From NCBI GenBank assembly GCA_946479035.1, contig CAMLDW010000014.1:1-53603 (forward strand): 53,603 nucleotides of DNA. Reading direction: 5' to 3'. Under the pieces are notes generated by a model, which worked only from the letters and a program-made list of their open reading frames with translations, had not been told where the DNA came from and ran no database searches. The DNA comes from an uncultured Chthonomonadaceae bacterium (GTDB taxonomy: Bacteria; Armatimonadota; Fimbriimonadia; Fimbriimonadales; Fimbriimonadaceae). The first letter of the stretch is position 1; every line of letters starts with the position of its first letter. Below, piece by piece: positions 25,966 to 35,338 of this stretch. Made by a program: the position numbers and the translations under genes.

Positions 25966-26876
25966 CCTAAGACCCTCGCGTATTTGAATAGCAAGAAAAA
26001 GCAGACGAGCAAGGTGATGTACCCGCTGTAGTCGTGGAACTGCAGCCCCGCCGTCCTTCCATACTGCTCGCCAACGATCCCGATCAGCGCGATCCGCAGT
26101 CCGTTGACGAAGAGGCAGAGCGGCAGGATCATCGCGAGCATGAGCAGGTTCGACCACCACCGCAGCCGCGCGATCAACATGAAGAAGACGGTGAACGCAG
26201 AGACAGCGACCAAGAGCTTTAGCCCGCTGCACGGCACCGCGACGTTGAGGTCGAAGTTGTCGAGGTAGAGCGACGTCGGTGCGTCTTGGTAGACCTTTAG
26301 CCCGACCCCCTTCAAGATCAGCGACGCCACGCTGGTCGAGACTTTTTGAAGCGGGTTCGTGTAGCTGTCGATGAAACCGGTCCAGATCGGCAGCGCGAAA
26401 AGCAAATAAAGCACGCTCGGCGCTAGGGCGAACAGCCACCGCAGGCCAGCGACCAGCCACACGACCGACAACAGCACCACGATCAGCGCGTACGACCGGA
26501 TCTGCTGCAGATCGACCGCGTCCGCGGCCCACAAGACCCATAGCGCCAGCGCGAGCGGCACCATCGCGATCCACCCTTGCCGCACGGGCAGGTCCTTGAT
26601 CTGCGGCCAGCGGCGATAAGCGATGTACCCCGCGATGAACGGCACGAGCAGGCCGTGAGAATAGTAGCCGTCTCCGGTCCGGAACTCCCACGCCCCGGTC
26701 CCCAACCACATTGACGGCAGCTCCCGCAAAAGGGGCCAGAACGCCACTCCGATCGCGGCGAGCGCGATCGCCGCCATCACGAGCCACCAACGGTCGCAGG
26801 CCCGCAAGAACTCCACTGCCTGTTCGAGCAGGGGTTTTTGCGGGGTGTTCGCCGCGTCTGTGGCAGGTTGCGCCAT
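25953..26876 (-). CDS. Exosortase (membrane cysteine transpeptidase)
   Basis: The 307-residue polytopic protein has about eight transmembrane helices and the exosortase/archaeosortase catalytic triad: C216 in VPCSGLK, R261 in NGLRIALIG and H281 in FHDYSG. Exosortases cleave C-terminal sorting signals such as PEP-CTERM and are often encoded beside EPS genes, as here. The ATG at 26876 has AAGG six bases upstream; earlier in-frame codons lack hydrophobic or family sequence. It is divergent from gmd and forms a two-gene unit with the EpsI-like gene. Confidence 0.92.
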   Translation of the reverse strand: MAQPATDAANTPQKPLLEQAVEFLRACDRWWLVMAAIALAAIGVAFWPLLRELPSMWLGTGAWEFRTGDGYYSHGLLVPFIAGYIAYRRWPQIKDLPVRQGWIAMVPLALALWVLWAADAVDLQQIRSYALIVVLLSVVWLVAGLRWLFALAPSVLYLLFALPIWTGFIDSYTNPLQKVSTSVASLILKGVGLKVYQDAPTSLYLDNFDLNVAVPCSGLKLLVAVSAFTVFFMLIARLRWWSNLLMLAMILPLCLFVNGLRIALIGIVGEQYGRTAGLQFHDYSGYITLLVCFFLLFKYARVLGWKD

Positions 26877-26960
26877 GCTTCGCCTTGGGGCAGATTCTAC
26901 TAGAACACAGCAAGCGCACCCTTCGTGCCAGTGGGCACGGTGGCTTGAACCTTGCTTGAG

Positions 26961-26966
26961 TACACT
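26961..26966 (+). promoter_or_regulatory. -10-like box upstream of gmd
   Basis: TACACT lies 31 bases before the gmd ATG. A TTGAAC hexamer precedes it by only 10 bases, too close for a standard -35. The rest of the 121-base gap must also hold the exosortase promoter; TAGAAT at about 26898-26903 on the minus strand is a candidate. Confidence 0.35.
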
Positions 26967-26997
26967 GGCGCGGGCTGCCAGGCCAAGTGACCGATCT

Positions 26998-28089
26998 ATG
27001 AAACGCGCGCTGATCACGGGGGTGACCGGTCAAGACGGGGCCTACTTGGCGGAGTTCCTCTTGGCCAAGGGCTACGAGGTGCACGGCGTCAAGAGGCGCG
27101 CCTCCCTCTTCAATACCGCGCGCATCGACCACCTCTTTCACGACCAGCACGAGACAGGGCTTCCCTTCCGGCTCCACCACGGCGATCTCACCGACAGCGT
27201 CTCGCTCATCCGCGTCATTGAAGAGACCAGGCCGGACGAGATCTACAACCTGGGCGCACAGAGCCACGTGCAGGTGAGCTTCGACCAGCCGCACTACACG
27301 GCGCAGGTGGACGGCGTTGGGACGCTCGGCATGCTCGAGGCGATTCGCGTCCTCGGTCTGGCGGACAAGGTGCGCTTTTATCAGGCGAGCACGAGCGAGC
27401 TCTTTGGCAAGGTCCAGGAGACTCCGCAAAGGGAGACGACTCCCTTCTATCCTCGCAGCCCCTATGGTGTCGCCAAGCTGTACGGCTATTGGATCACCGT
27501 CAACTACCGCGAGGCGTACGGGCTCTACGCGTGCAACGGGATCCTCTTCAACCACGAGTCTCCGATACGCGGCGAGACGTTCGTGACGCGCAAGATCACG
27601 CGCGCGGCGGCGCGGGTCGCCGTGGGTCTGCAAAAGCAGCTCTTCCTAGGCAACCTCGACGCCAAGCGCGATTGGGGCCATGCGCGCGACTTCGTCGAGG
27701 GCATGTGGCTGATGTTGCAGCAGGACGCGCCGGACGACTACGTGCTCGCCACGGGCGAGCAGCACTCGGTCCGCGAGTTCGCCACACTCTCCTTCGAGCG
27801 CGCGGGCGTGCCGTTGAGCTGGAAGGGCAAAGGCGCTGACGAGGTCGGAGTCGACGCCCAAGGCAACGTGCGCGTCGCCATCGATCCCCGATACTATCGC
27901 CCGGCAGAGGTCGACACTCTGCTCGGAGATGCCACAAAGGCGCGCGAGAGGCTTGGGTGGAAGCCGCGCTGCACATTCCATCAGCTCGTCGAAGAGATGG
28001 TGGACGCCGACATGGAGTCTGCGCGACGCGACAGCATGGTCAAGGAAAAAGGGTTCAAACTGTATGCCAGCGCTGAAGAAGGACAGTAA
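26998..28089 (+). CDS. gmd: GDP-mannose 4,6-dehydratase
   Basis: The 363-residue short-chain dehydrogenase/reductase converts GDP-mannose to GDP-4-keto-6-deoxymannose. It has the NAD(P) motif [13 protein letters not shown] at about 8-20, [12 protein letters not shown], the STSELFG segment and the catalytic YGVAK (with T/S and E near), plus the C-terminal sugar-nucleotide part [14 protein letters not shown]. Length is normal. The ATG at 26998 is followed by the nucleotide fold directly; the frame upstream has no homology-like sequence. It overlaps fcl by 26 bases, forming the manC-product pathway to GDP-fucose. Confidence 0.95.
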   Translation: MKRALITGVTGQDGAYLAEFLLAKGYEVHGVKRRASLFNTARIDHLFHDQHETGLPFRLHHGDLTDSVSLIRVIEETRPDEIYNLGAQSHVQVSFDQPHYTAQVDGVGTLGMLEAIRVLGLADKVRFYQASTSELFGKVQETPQRETTPFYPRSPYGVAKLYGYWITVNYREAYGLYACNGILFNHESPIRGETFVTRKITRAAARVAVGLQKQLFLGNLDAKRDWGHARDFVEGMWLMLQQDAPDDYVLATGEQHSVREFATLSFERAGVPLSWKGKGADEVGVDAQGNVRVAIDPRYYRPAEVDTLLGDATKARERLGWKPRCTFHQLVEEMVDADMESARRDSMVKEKGFKLYASAEEGQ

Positions 28090-29002
28090 GGTCTTCTTGG
28101 CCGGGCACACGGGCCTGGTCGGTTCCGCCATCCATCGCGCACTGACCGCGCGCGGCTACAAGAACGTGGTCGTAAGAGGGCGCAAGGACCTCGACCTCTC
28201 TCGCCAGCGCGAAACCTACTCCTTCCTAGAATCTGAAAGGCCAGACGTCGTCGTCGTCGCGGCCGCCAAGGTCGGAGGCATCCAGGCGAACCGTACGAAA
28301 CCCGCGGACTTCATCGGCGAGAACATGGTGATCGAGTCGAACCTCATCTGGGGCTCGCACCTCGCCGGGGTCCCGCGGCTGCTCTTCCTCGGCTCGAGCT
28401 GCATCTATCCGCGCGAGACCCCGCAGCCGATCCCGGAGACTGCGCTCTTCACGGGCCCGCCGGAGCCGACCAATGCGCCCTATGCCGTCGCCAAGATCGC
28501 CGGCCTCTTCCTTTGCGATGCGATCACCGCGCAATACGGGCGCGAGTACTTCACGGTCATGCCGCCCAACGTCTACGGACACGGTGACAACTTCCACCCC
28601 GAGCAGTCGCACGTCATCGGCGCGCTGATCCGCCGATTCCACGAGCACCTGCCCGACAGGCCCGTGACCTGCTGGGGCACCGGCTCGCCGCGCCGCGAGT
28701 TCCTGTGCTCCGACGAAGTGGCAGACGCGTGCATCTTCCTGCTTTCTTCCGAGGAGGCAAAGGGACACATCAACGTCGGCACAGGCAGTTCCGTGACGAT
28801 CAAGCACCTTGCCGAGGCGATCCAGCGCGTCGTCGGCCACAAGGGCGACATCTCTTGGGACACGTCGATGCCCGACGGTTTCCCAGAAAAGACGATGGAC
28901 GTCTCAAAGCTCAACGCGATGGGATGGAAGGCGATGGTTCCGCTGGAAGTCGGTCTGCGCGACGCTTACGAGTGGTTCAAGGCGAACGTGGCCGGGCGAT
29001 GA
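28064..29002 (+). CDS. fcl: GDP-L-fucose synthase
   Basis: The 312-residue epimerase/reductase turns GDP-4-keto-6-deoxymannose into GDP-L-fucose. It shows the glycine-rich [10 protein letters not shown] near the N-terminus, GGIQAN, SSCIYPR and the active-site YAVAK within [11 protein letters not shown], all typical of WcaG/Fcl. The ATG at 28064 lies inside the end of gmd; an AGGG about a dozen bases upstream may serve as ribosome binding site. The stop overlaps the next glycosyltransferase start as ATGA, so gmd, fcl and that gene form one operon and imply that fucose enters this organism's polysaccharide. Confidence 0.95.
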   Translation: MPALKKDSKVFLAGHTGLVGSAIHRALTARGYKNVVVRGRKDLDLSRQRETYSFLESERPDVVVVAAAKVGGIQANRTKPADFIGENMVIESNLIWGSHLAGVPRLLFLGSSCIYPRETPQPIPETALFTGPPEPTNAPYAVAKIAGLFLCDAITAQYGREYFTVMPPNVYGHGDNFHPEQSHVIGALIRRFHEHLPDRPVTCWGTGSPRREFLCSDEVADACIFLLSSEEAKGHINVGTGSSVTIKHLAEAIQRVVGHKGDISWDTSMPDGFPEKTMDVSKLNAMGWKAMVPLEVGLRDAYEWFKANVAGR

Positions 29003-30024
29003 GGGTTCTCGCCTTTCCCAAGCGCTCGGACCGCAACCCTTACACGTCGCTCCTCTACGGCGCGGTCGAAAGGGCCGGCGTAGAGGTGATCGAGTTCGAG
29101 CTTGCGCGTTGCGACGGTGCGTCAGCGGATCTGCTCCACGTTCACTGGCCGGACTGGTTCCTCGCCCGGCGAAACCCGCTTGTCGTCTACGGCGCTTATC
29201 GAGCTTGGGTCCAGTGCCTCCGTTCGCTCAAGGCGCGCGGCGCCAAAATCGTGTGGACTGCGCACAACGCCACGCCGCACGAGCGGCGCCACGCTTGGAT
29301 CCAACACAGGTTTTGGGAGCAGTTCGACGCGATGGTGGATGGATGCCTCTGCCTGTCCGAAGCTTCGGTCCCGATCCTGCGCGCCGCGCACCCAGGATTG
29401 CGCTGCCCGGTGGCCGTCGTCCCGCACGGCCATTACCGCGACGCGTATCCGTGCACGATCGGTCGAGACGAGGCCAGGCGCAAGCTCGGCCTGCCTTCGG
29501 ACGCGTTCGTGTTCGTCCATATTGGGATGGTGCGGCCATACAAGAACGTGCCCATGCTCGTCCGCGCGTTCCAACCGCTCCAGGAGGACGCGCGGCTGGT
29601 CGTCGCGGGAGAGGTGTTCGACGACAGCCTGCGCGCGCGCATTGGCGCTGAACCAAAGAACGCCCGCACGATCGTCCACCTCGAACGGGTCGAGGACAAT
29701 GACCTGCAGACCTACTTTCGCGCCGCCGACCTCGCGGTGTTCCCGTACCGTGACATTCTCAATTCTGGCTCGGCGCTCATGGCGCTTTCGTTCGACGTGG
29801 CCGTGGTGGTCCCTGAGATCGGATCCATGCCAGAGCTGCGCGCGATGATCGGCCCAGAGTGGGTCATGACGTACCAAGGAGACGTGACTGCGCAGGTGCT
29901 CACGGACGCGATGCGGTGGGCCACCACGGCGCCCCGCACGGCACGCGCGCCGCTCGATGGCCTAGATTGGGACCTGCTAGCAAAGAGGACCGTCGAGTTC
30001 TACAGCAACGTCCTCAAAGGCTAG
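28999..30024 (+). CDS. Family 4-like (GT-B) glycosyltransferase
   Basis: The 341-residue protein has the two-Rossmann GT-B layout. The N-terminal half has HVHWPDWF and WTAHNATPHE, common in GT4-like exopolysaccharide transferases; the C-terminal half has HIGMVRPYKNVPMLVRAF and the donor-binding region FRAADLAVFPYRDILNSGSALMALSFDVAVV. Its start overlaps the fcl stop by four bases, so a fucosyl- or mannosyltransferase using the GDP-sugars of this operon is a fair guess. Donor and acceptor are not proven. It ends in a CTAG four-base stop overlap with the convergent flippase gene. Confidence 0.85.
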   Translation: MRVLAFPKRSDRNPYTSLLYGAVERAGVEVIEFELARCDGASADLLHVHWPDWFLARRNPLVVYGAYRAWVQCLRSLKARGAKIVWTAHNATPHERRHAWIQHRFWEQFDAMVDGCLCLSEASVPILRAAHPGLRCPVAVVPHGHYRDAYPCTIGRDEARRKLGLPSDAFVFVHIGMVRPYKNVPMLVRAFQPLQEDARLVVAGEVFDDSLRARIGAEPKNARTIVHLERVEDNDLQTYFRAADLAVFPYRDILNSGSALMALSFDVAVVVPEIGSMPELRAMIGPEWVMTYQGDVTAQVLTDAMRWATTAPRTARAPLDGLDWDLLAKRTVEFYSNVLKG

Positions 30025-32198
30025 CGCAACAGGAACGTGTACTCTTCGCCCGTTTCCGTGACGTGCACAAGGTCGTAGCCGATCGCCCTCATTTGCCCGA
30101 GCGCACGCCTCGTCTTCTCAAGTCCGACGCCGGCAAACCGGTGATGGAACTCGATCAAGACCTGCGAGGGACGCACGTCTGACGAGGCGAGGTCGTCGAT
30201 CACGCCGTACTCCGCGCCTTCGATGTCCATCTTCAAGAGGTCAATGCGCGAGTGCCCTAGTTCGCGCATGACCGTCGAGAGCCGCTTTACAGGCACTAGG
30301 AACGACCTGTCCGCAGTGCTCGGGTGCTCGAGGATCGTGTGCGAGACGTGGGTCGGGTCGTCAGGAGGAAAGAACCGCACTTCGCCGTCGAAACCCGCTA
30401 GCCCGTAGCCGTGCATCACGAACTTCTCCGGAAGGCGCTGCTCCCTCGCCCACTCGATGCACTGTGGGGTCGGGTCGAAGGCGTGCACGGTCACACCGAA
30501 CCGCTCGATGAGAGCGGTGTCGAACGTCACGTCGCCCCCGACGCCGAAGGAGTACACCACGGAAGAGCCGTCAAGACCCGCAGCAGCCACGTTCCAGCCG
30601 CCGTACGCCGATCCAAACCGCTCTGTCGCGACTTCGCGGTCCATGCGCGCGTCCACCTCGCGCCCGAGCGCGACCTTCATCCTGCGCCACACTTTGGGGC
30701 CGACCACGAACCGCAGCAAAGAGAGCGCCGCGCGAACGCGCCGCTTCACTCCGGAAGGGACCTCTGCGAACCCAAGGCGGTCGACGGTGAAGAAGAACAC
30801 AGACATCGCCACGGGCGCGATGAGGAGCGCCGCCCATGCATGGCGCGTCAGCAACGGCGTCCCCCACAGCGCCACGCACCCGGCTGCCACTGCTGCTGCG
30901 AGGCCCACGGTCCCCAAGAGGCCCCCTAGCCAGCGGCCCAAAGGGATCTCGGGAGCGATCCATCGGCGAGTGAACACGACGAGCGGCGCGAACTGCAGCA
31001 CGTGGATCGCCACCCGCAGCGCCGCCACGCCCACGATCCCCTCGAACTTCGCCACTGGGCCGACAAAGAGGAGCAACATTGCTGCGTTGTAGAGCGTGAA
31101 CGGCAGCACGCGCTGCGGCGAACCGTGTGCGATCATCGCCAGCGCCAGGCTGCTGTAGAACATCTCGAGCGCGCGGTAAAGCCCGATCGCAAGCATGATC
31201 CAGGGCATATCAGGCGAGAACTTGTCGTGCAGCCAGAGCCGCAGTACCGGGTCGGCGAACGCGCAAGGGACAAGAATGAGCCCGCACCCCACCATCAGGG
31301 CGATGCGCGTGTCCTTGTCGACGGACTTGGCGAAGCTCGCCTCGCCCTCGGCGTGCGCGCGCGTAAGGTCTGGCATGAGCGGATAGTTGATCGGCAGTGC
31401 CTCTTGCGCGGCCTCTGGCATCCTTGAGGCCACGCCATACGGCGTCAGGGCCTGAGTGCCGAGCACGTTCGTGATGATGATGCGGTCGAACGTCTGGGTC
31501 ATGACCGTCGCGATCCGCGTGGGATAGAGCTTGAGGCCGAACTTGAGCGTGTATCCGAACACTTCGCGGTCGAAGAAGAGCCCCTTGGACCCGCGCGCCT
31601 GGCGCGCGATCGTCCCGAGGTTGTAGCACGCCACCACGAAGTTGCCGATCGCAAACCCGGCCAGATAAGCCTGCGGCGTGCGGTAATGGACCGTCAGGCC
31701 GAGCGCCAACAGCCCGCTCAATAGGGACTGGGCACCGTTCGCGACGGCAAGCCGCGGGAACTGCCGCCTTGAGTTGAAGTAGACGGAAACGCCCTGGAAG
31801 AGGTACTGCGCAGCGAACACCGCGCCTGCGATGGCGAAGAGCCAGTGCCACTCCACGCCCGCACCCTCGTCCGGAATGTGCACGAACAGCGCGAGCAGCG
31901 CCATCACACCAAGACCGATCGCGGCATAAGCGAGGAGCGTCGCTCGGTAGGTGTTCCAGACCGAGAACCCTTTCGCCTCGTCCCCCGCGTCGAACGCCAG
32001 CGTCATGCGCCGCTGCGAGCCGTCAAGAAAGCCAAGGTCGATCAGCCCGACCCAGCGCGTGAGTGCGATCAAGAAGAGGCACGCGCCGTACTTGGCCAGA
32101 CCGATCGCGTCGAGCACAATCGGAACACTGACGATCTGCACGGCAATACCGACAATGCGCGCCGCGCTCAAAAAGACCGTGTGCCTCGTCCTGCTCAT
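30021..32198 (-). CDS. Polysaccharide flippase fused to FkbM-type methyltransferase
   Basis: The 725-residue protein joins two activities rarely seen together. Residues about 5-475 hold 12-14 hydrophobic helices of a Wzx/MOP-type flippase that would turn lipid-linked oligosaccharides across the inner membrane. A basic linker (about 480-530) leads to a soluble C-terminal domain with YSFGVGGDVTFD, VHAFDPTPQC and LLKMDIEGAEYGVI, the FkbM methyltransferase signature. The frame is continuous, with no in-frame start context at the junction that would favour two genes. ATG 32198 has GAAGG five bases upstream. It is the last gene of the Wzc-GT2-ligase-GT8 chain. Confidence 0.88.
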   Translation of the reverse strand: MSRTRHTVFLSAARIVGIAVQIVSVPIVLDAIGLAKYGACLFLIALTRWVGLIDLGFLDGSQRRMTLAFDAGDEAKGFSVWNTYRATLLAYAAIGLGVMALLALFVHIPDEGAGVEWHWLFAIAGAVFAAQYLFQGVSVYFNSRRQFPRLAVANGAQSLLSGLLALGLTVHYRTPQAYLAGFAIGNFVVACYNLGTIARQARGSKGLFFDREVFGYTLKFGLKLYPTRIATVMTQTFDRIIITNVLGTQALTPYGVASRMPEAAQEALPINYPLMPDLTRAHAEGEASFAKSVDKDTRIALMVGCGLILVPCAFADPVLRLWLHDKFSPDMPWIMLAIGLYRALEMFYSSLALAMIAHGSPQRVLPFTLYNAAMLLLFVGPVAKFEGIVGVAALRVAIHVLQFAPLVVFTRRWIAPEIPLGRWLGGLLGTVGLAAAVAAGCVALWGTPLLTRHAWAALLIAPVAMSVFFFTVDRLGFAEVPSGVKRRVRAALSLLRFVVGPKVWRRMKVALGREVDARMDREVATERFGSAYGGWNVAAAGLDGSSVVYSFGVGGDVTFDTALIERFGVTVHAFDPTPQCIEWAREQRLPEKFVMHGYGLAGFDGEVRFFPPDDPTHVSHTILEHPSTADRSFLVPVKRLSTVMRELGHSRIDLLKMDIEGAEYGVIDDLASSDVRPSQVLIEFHHRFAGVGLEKTRRALGQMRAIGYDLVHVTETGEEYTFLLR

Positions 32199-32213
32199 TC
32201 GCGCCTTCAAGAA

Positions 32214-33104
32214 TCAGTACTTGCCCGCTCGACCGTGGAGGATCGAGGTCAACAGCCGCTTGAAGTGCCGTCCACCCACCACGCGATCGAACGACGCCTG
32301 TCTGCGGCCCAACCTCTTAGCACCGGCGCGCATCACCCGCCGCACCTCCCGCCAATAAGCGAGGTCCCACGCCGCGTGGCCCGAGTGGTAAATCGTCGGC
32401 TTGACGAGCCGCGGCGGATCGTCCCCCTTCACGAACGAGCACTCGCCGCGCAGGACGTCGAGCCGCACCTTGTTCTGCAGACCGTACGGCGTGCGGGAGA
32501 ACTGGAACGAGTCCGGGAACGCCTTGCCGACCTCCGACTCTGCCATGGCGATCGCGATGCACACCTCGTCGACGACCTTTCCTCGGTTGCGCTGGAGGCC
32601 GAGCGCGTCGTAGTCTGCAGCCAGCGCCATCGTGCGCGCGATCACCTCCCTCGCCCTGTCCGTGCGCTCGTAGTAAAGGAAGCCGCCGCTGAAGACGGGC
32701 ACCGCTGCAAGTCCTCGCTTGCGCAGCACGGACCCCATGTCGCCGTACCAGGGCACATCGGCAAGCCAAGTGCCCTGCACCGCGAAGTCAGAGCCCTTGA
32801 GCGCCTCAAAGAGCGGCTGCACCGGCCCCACGGCCAGCGAGTCCCCGTCGATGAACAGCACTTGGTCAAACCCCGTGCACTCCAAGGCGCACAGTTTGAT
32901 GAACCAGTGCTCGAAGTCCTTTGGGGGCGCCAGAACAACGTCGTAGAGCCGCCTCAGCTCCTCGTCGTCGCTGTCAGTCACGACTATCTTGGGGACGTCG
33001 CAAAAGTTCAGCTCTAGCGAGAGGGCGAGCGCCTTCGCCATCGTGGCGTACTTCGGGTGCCCGGTCGCAAAGGTCAGGATCGCAGGGCCGGACTGCCCGC
33101 TCAC
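32214..33104 (-). CDS. GT-A glycosyltransferase, GT8-like
   Basis: The 296-residue protein begins with a nucleotide-sugar fold (AILTFATGHPKYATMAKALALSL) and carries a DxD motif, DGD at 86-88 in LFIDGDSLAVG, as in glycogenin/GT8-like enzymes; the segment FSGGFLYYERTD and a distal histidine-containing IYHSGHAAW fit that fold. Donor and acceptor are unknown. The GTG start overlaps the ligase stop as GTGA (33104-33101). The end lies 15 bases before the flippase gene. It would add a sugar to the repeat unit. Confidence 0.78.
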   Translation of the reverse strand: MSGQSGPAILTFATGHPKYATMAKALALSLELNFCDVPKIVVTDSDDEELRRLYDVVLAPPKDFEHWFIKLCALECTGFDQVLFIDGDSLAVGPVQPLFEALKGSDFAVQGTWLADVPWYGDMGSVLRKRGLAAVPVFSGGFLYYERTDRAREVIARTMALAADYDALGLQRNRGKVVDEVCIAIAMAESEVGKAFPDSFQFSRTPYGLQNKVRLDVLRGECSFVKGDDPPRLVKPTIYHSGHAAWDLAYWREVRRVMRAGAKRLGRRQASFDRVVGGRHFKRLLTSILHGRAGKY

Positions 33105-34480
33105 TCCGGCGAGCCCCTCGGTTTGAGCATCGCGGGCTTCTCGCGAGGCAACACGGGCATAGCCATCCCCGCCATCACGAAATAGAACAGGCCGAGCGAG
33201 ATGTTCGTGATCATGTTGCCGAAATACATGCCGTAGCCGAACGCGAGCGCCACGACGAGCGCCGCGAAAGCGTAACCCTTCTCCCACCTGTCCTCTGTCT
33301 TGCGCAGCACGAGCTTCACCGCACCGATGACGCCGGTCACGGCAGCAAGGATCAAGAACGTCAGTGCCGGGATGCCGCCAAACGCGATCGCCACAAGATA
33401 GCCGTTGTCGAGGATGATCGCGTCCGACCACCTGTCGCCCGCCACCGCCGGGAACCCGGCGAACGCCGGCTCGACACCGATCCCGAACCACGGGCGGTGC
33501 TCGAGTATGTTGTACGCCTGCGGCCAAAGGACCTCGCGCCGATAGTCGAACGTCGATGTGTCGCCGGAAAAAAGGTACTGGAACCGGTCGCCGCCATAGA
33601 ACACCATCACGAGCAGCGCTATCACGCCGAGAACCACGTAAGGCAGCGCGACGTATCGGTGCCGCTTAACGAAGAGCACGATGAGCGGCAGCATGATCAG
33701 AGCGATCAGCACTGTCGCGTTGCGCACCTGCGACATGAACATGACGCCGGTCAAGACGATCACGAGCGCGATCTCCAGCGGCCTGAGCTTGCGGTAGATC
33801 AGCGCCGCCCCTACGATCCCGATCACCATCAGGTTGTAGTGCACCGGCAGGATGACGCCCGGGAAGACGCCCACAGCTCGGATACCGCCCTGCCCCGCCC
33901 AGTTCGTGATGTCCTCGAGCCCGACCATGATGTTCGCAAACGCGATCGCTGGCCCAAAGTCAATGAACTGCAGGAGAGCCACGAACGCCGAAACGAGGCA
34001 CAGCCCGATGAGGATCTTCGCCATCGTCTTCCGGAAGTCCGGTGCCATCGAGACCAGCATCGCACCTTGCACAAACGCGAGCAGGAACGAAACCAGGGCG
34101 TAGTCCGGCGCGACGAACTCGACGTTCCTTCCAAGCTGGATCTGCGCGACGGTCGAGCACACCGTGAACCAAATCTGCACTAGGATCAAAAAGATCATCG
34201 GCGCCGGGATCCGGAGCGGCGTTGCGCGCCTCAGCATCGCTACGTAGATCCAACTGACGTAGCTCAGCATGAAGTACTTGTTCAGCTCTCCGACGTTCAG
34301 GCCGAGCTGCGTCCCGAACGGACTGAAGAACATCTGTACCAGAGCGAGCATCACGTTGCCGATGCCCCATCCGATCAGAGGCTTCGCGATCGCCTGGTCG
34401 TGCAGTGAGGCGCGCATCCGCTCGGCGGGCCGCATCGGCAGCTCGTCCCGCTTGGACCGTCCGATCGGAAACTGGCTCAC
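33101..34480 (-). CDS. O-antigen ligase/polymerase-like membrane protein
   Basis: The 459-residue protein has about eleven hydrophobic helices and a large periplasmic loop carrying YNILEHRPWFGIGVEPAFAG, matching the Wzy_C/O-antigen ligase domain. Such proteins polymerise repeat units (Wzy) or join the chain to a lipid or protein acceptor (WaaL-like); sequence alone does not separate these. The GTG start overlaps the GT2 stop as GTGA (34480-34477). Its position between glycosyltransferases and the flippase fits a Wzx/Wzy-type assembly line. Confidence 0.85.
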   Translation of the reverse strand: MSQFPIGRSKRDELPMRPAERMRASLHDQAIAKPLIGWGIGNVMLALVQMFFSPFGTQLGLNVGELNKYFMLSYVSWIYVAMLRRATPLRIPAPMIFLILVQIWFTVCSTVAQIQLGRNVEFVAPDYALVSFLLAFVQGAMLVSMAPDFRKTMAKILIGLCLVSAFVALLQFIDFGPAIAFANIMVGLEDITNWAGQGGIRAVGVFPGVILPVHYNLMVIGIVGAALIYRKLRPLEIALVIVLTGVMFMSQVRNATVLIALIMLPLIVLFVKRHRYVALPYVVLGVIALLVMVFYGGDRFQYLFSGDTSTFDYRREVLWPQAYNILEHRPWFGIGVEPAFAGFPAVAGDRWSDAIILDNGYLVAIAFGGIPALTFLILAAVTGVIGAVKLVLRKTEDRWEKGYAFAALVVALAFGYGMYFGNMITNISLGLFYFVMAGMAMPVLPREKPAMLKPRGSPE

Positions 34481-35328
34481 GCCGTCCTCCGAGCGTGCAG
34501 GCTTTGGTAAAGGCACTTCCAGAAGAAGCGCTTCGTTACGGGCCAGTGCGCCTTCTTGAAGTACTCGACGCTGTCTGGCCAAGGCGTGACTTCAGCCGCT
34601 GTCAGGTACGCGTGCGAGGCGAACGCAGCCCTTTGGTCCTCGCTCGCGAACGGCCATCCTTCGAACAAGGTGCACAGGTTCTCCTCCATAAACCCAGTCG
34701 TCTTGCTGACGCTGGGGCCATCGGAAAGCCTGTAGTTCGTGTATGAAGCCGAAAGCGCGTAAGCCGGGCCGCACCGCTCGGCGCACCGCACCCAAAAGTC
34801 GACGTCCTGGAACTTGTTGAGCCGCTCGTTGAAGCCCCCGACTGACGCAAAGTTCTCTCGAGTGGTCGAAAAGCTCGATCCGCTCGCCCAGGCGTGGTGA
34901 GAAAGGAACCCTTCCCACTCTACGAGCCCTTCGTCTGCGACGCCGCCGGTCCAGTAGGCGCGCCGGCCGTCAGAGAGCCAGGGAGTAGAACGGTCGATCA
35001 CAAAACTGACGTCCCGCTCGTCCCAGGCCGTAAGGTGCGCCTCGACTTTTCCGGGCTCCCACCAGTCGTCGGCGTCTAGGAAGAAAAGCACCGAGCCCTG
35101 CGAGGCGCGCGCCCCAGCGTTGCGCGCGACAGAGCCGTTGGACCTAGGGATAGCGAGCGTCGTCGCCCCTGCCGCCTCTGCGACTGCGCGCGTCTCATCG
35201 GTACAGCCGTCGCACACCACGAACACCTCGTCTGGCGCCACGCTCTGAGCAAAGGCCGAGCGCACCGACTCCGCAACGGTCCCCTCCGCGTTGTGCGCCG
35301 GTATCACGACCGAGACGGTGCAAGGCAA
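34477..35328 (-). CDS. Glycosyltransferase family 2 (GT-A)
   Basis: The 283-residue protein has the GT2 nucleotide-binding start VSVVIPAHNAEGTV and the metal motif LDADDWW (DADD at 85-88), with FQDVDFWVRCAE as the likely acceptor-base region (ED-like motif). It would extend a lipid-linked oligosaccharide on the cytoplasmic face. The TTG start at 35328 is preceded by GGAGG four bases upstream, a convincing ribosome binding site. It follows the Wzc-like gene by 10 bases and is coupled to the ligase gene. Confidence 0.87.
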   Translation of the reverse strand: MPCTVSVVIPAHNAEGTVAESVRSAFAQSVAPDEVFVVCDGCTDETRAVAEAAGATTLAIPRSNGSVARNAGARASQGSVLFFLDADDWWEPGKVEAHLTAWDERDVSFVIDRSTPWLSDGRRAYWTGGVADEGLVEWEGFLSHHAWASGSSFSTTRENFASVGGFNERLNKFQDVDFWVRCAERCGPAYALSASYTNYRLSDGPSVSKTTGFMEENLCTLFEGWPFASEDQRAAFASHAYLTAAEVTPWPDSVEYFKKAHWPVTKRFFWKCLYQSLHARRTA

Positions 35329-35338
35329 ACGTCCTCCG

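Noticed and set aside
25288..27633. Single long minus-strand protein covering the EpsI-like gene, the exosortase and gmd
   Set aside because: Only the last 225 residues look like a real protein; the rest is another frame of the exosortase and gmd.
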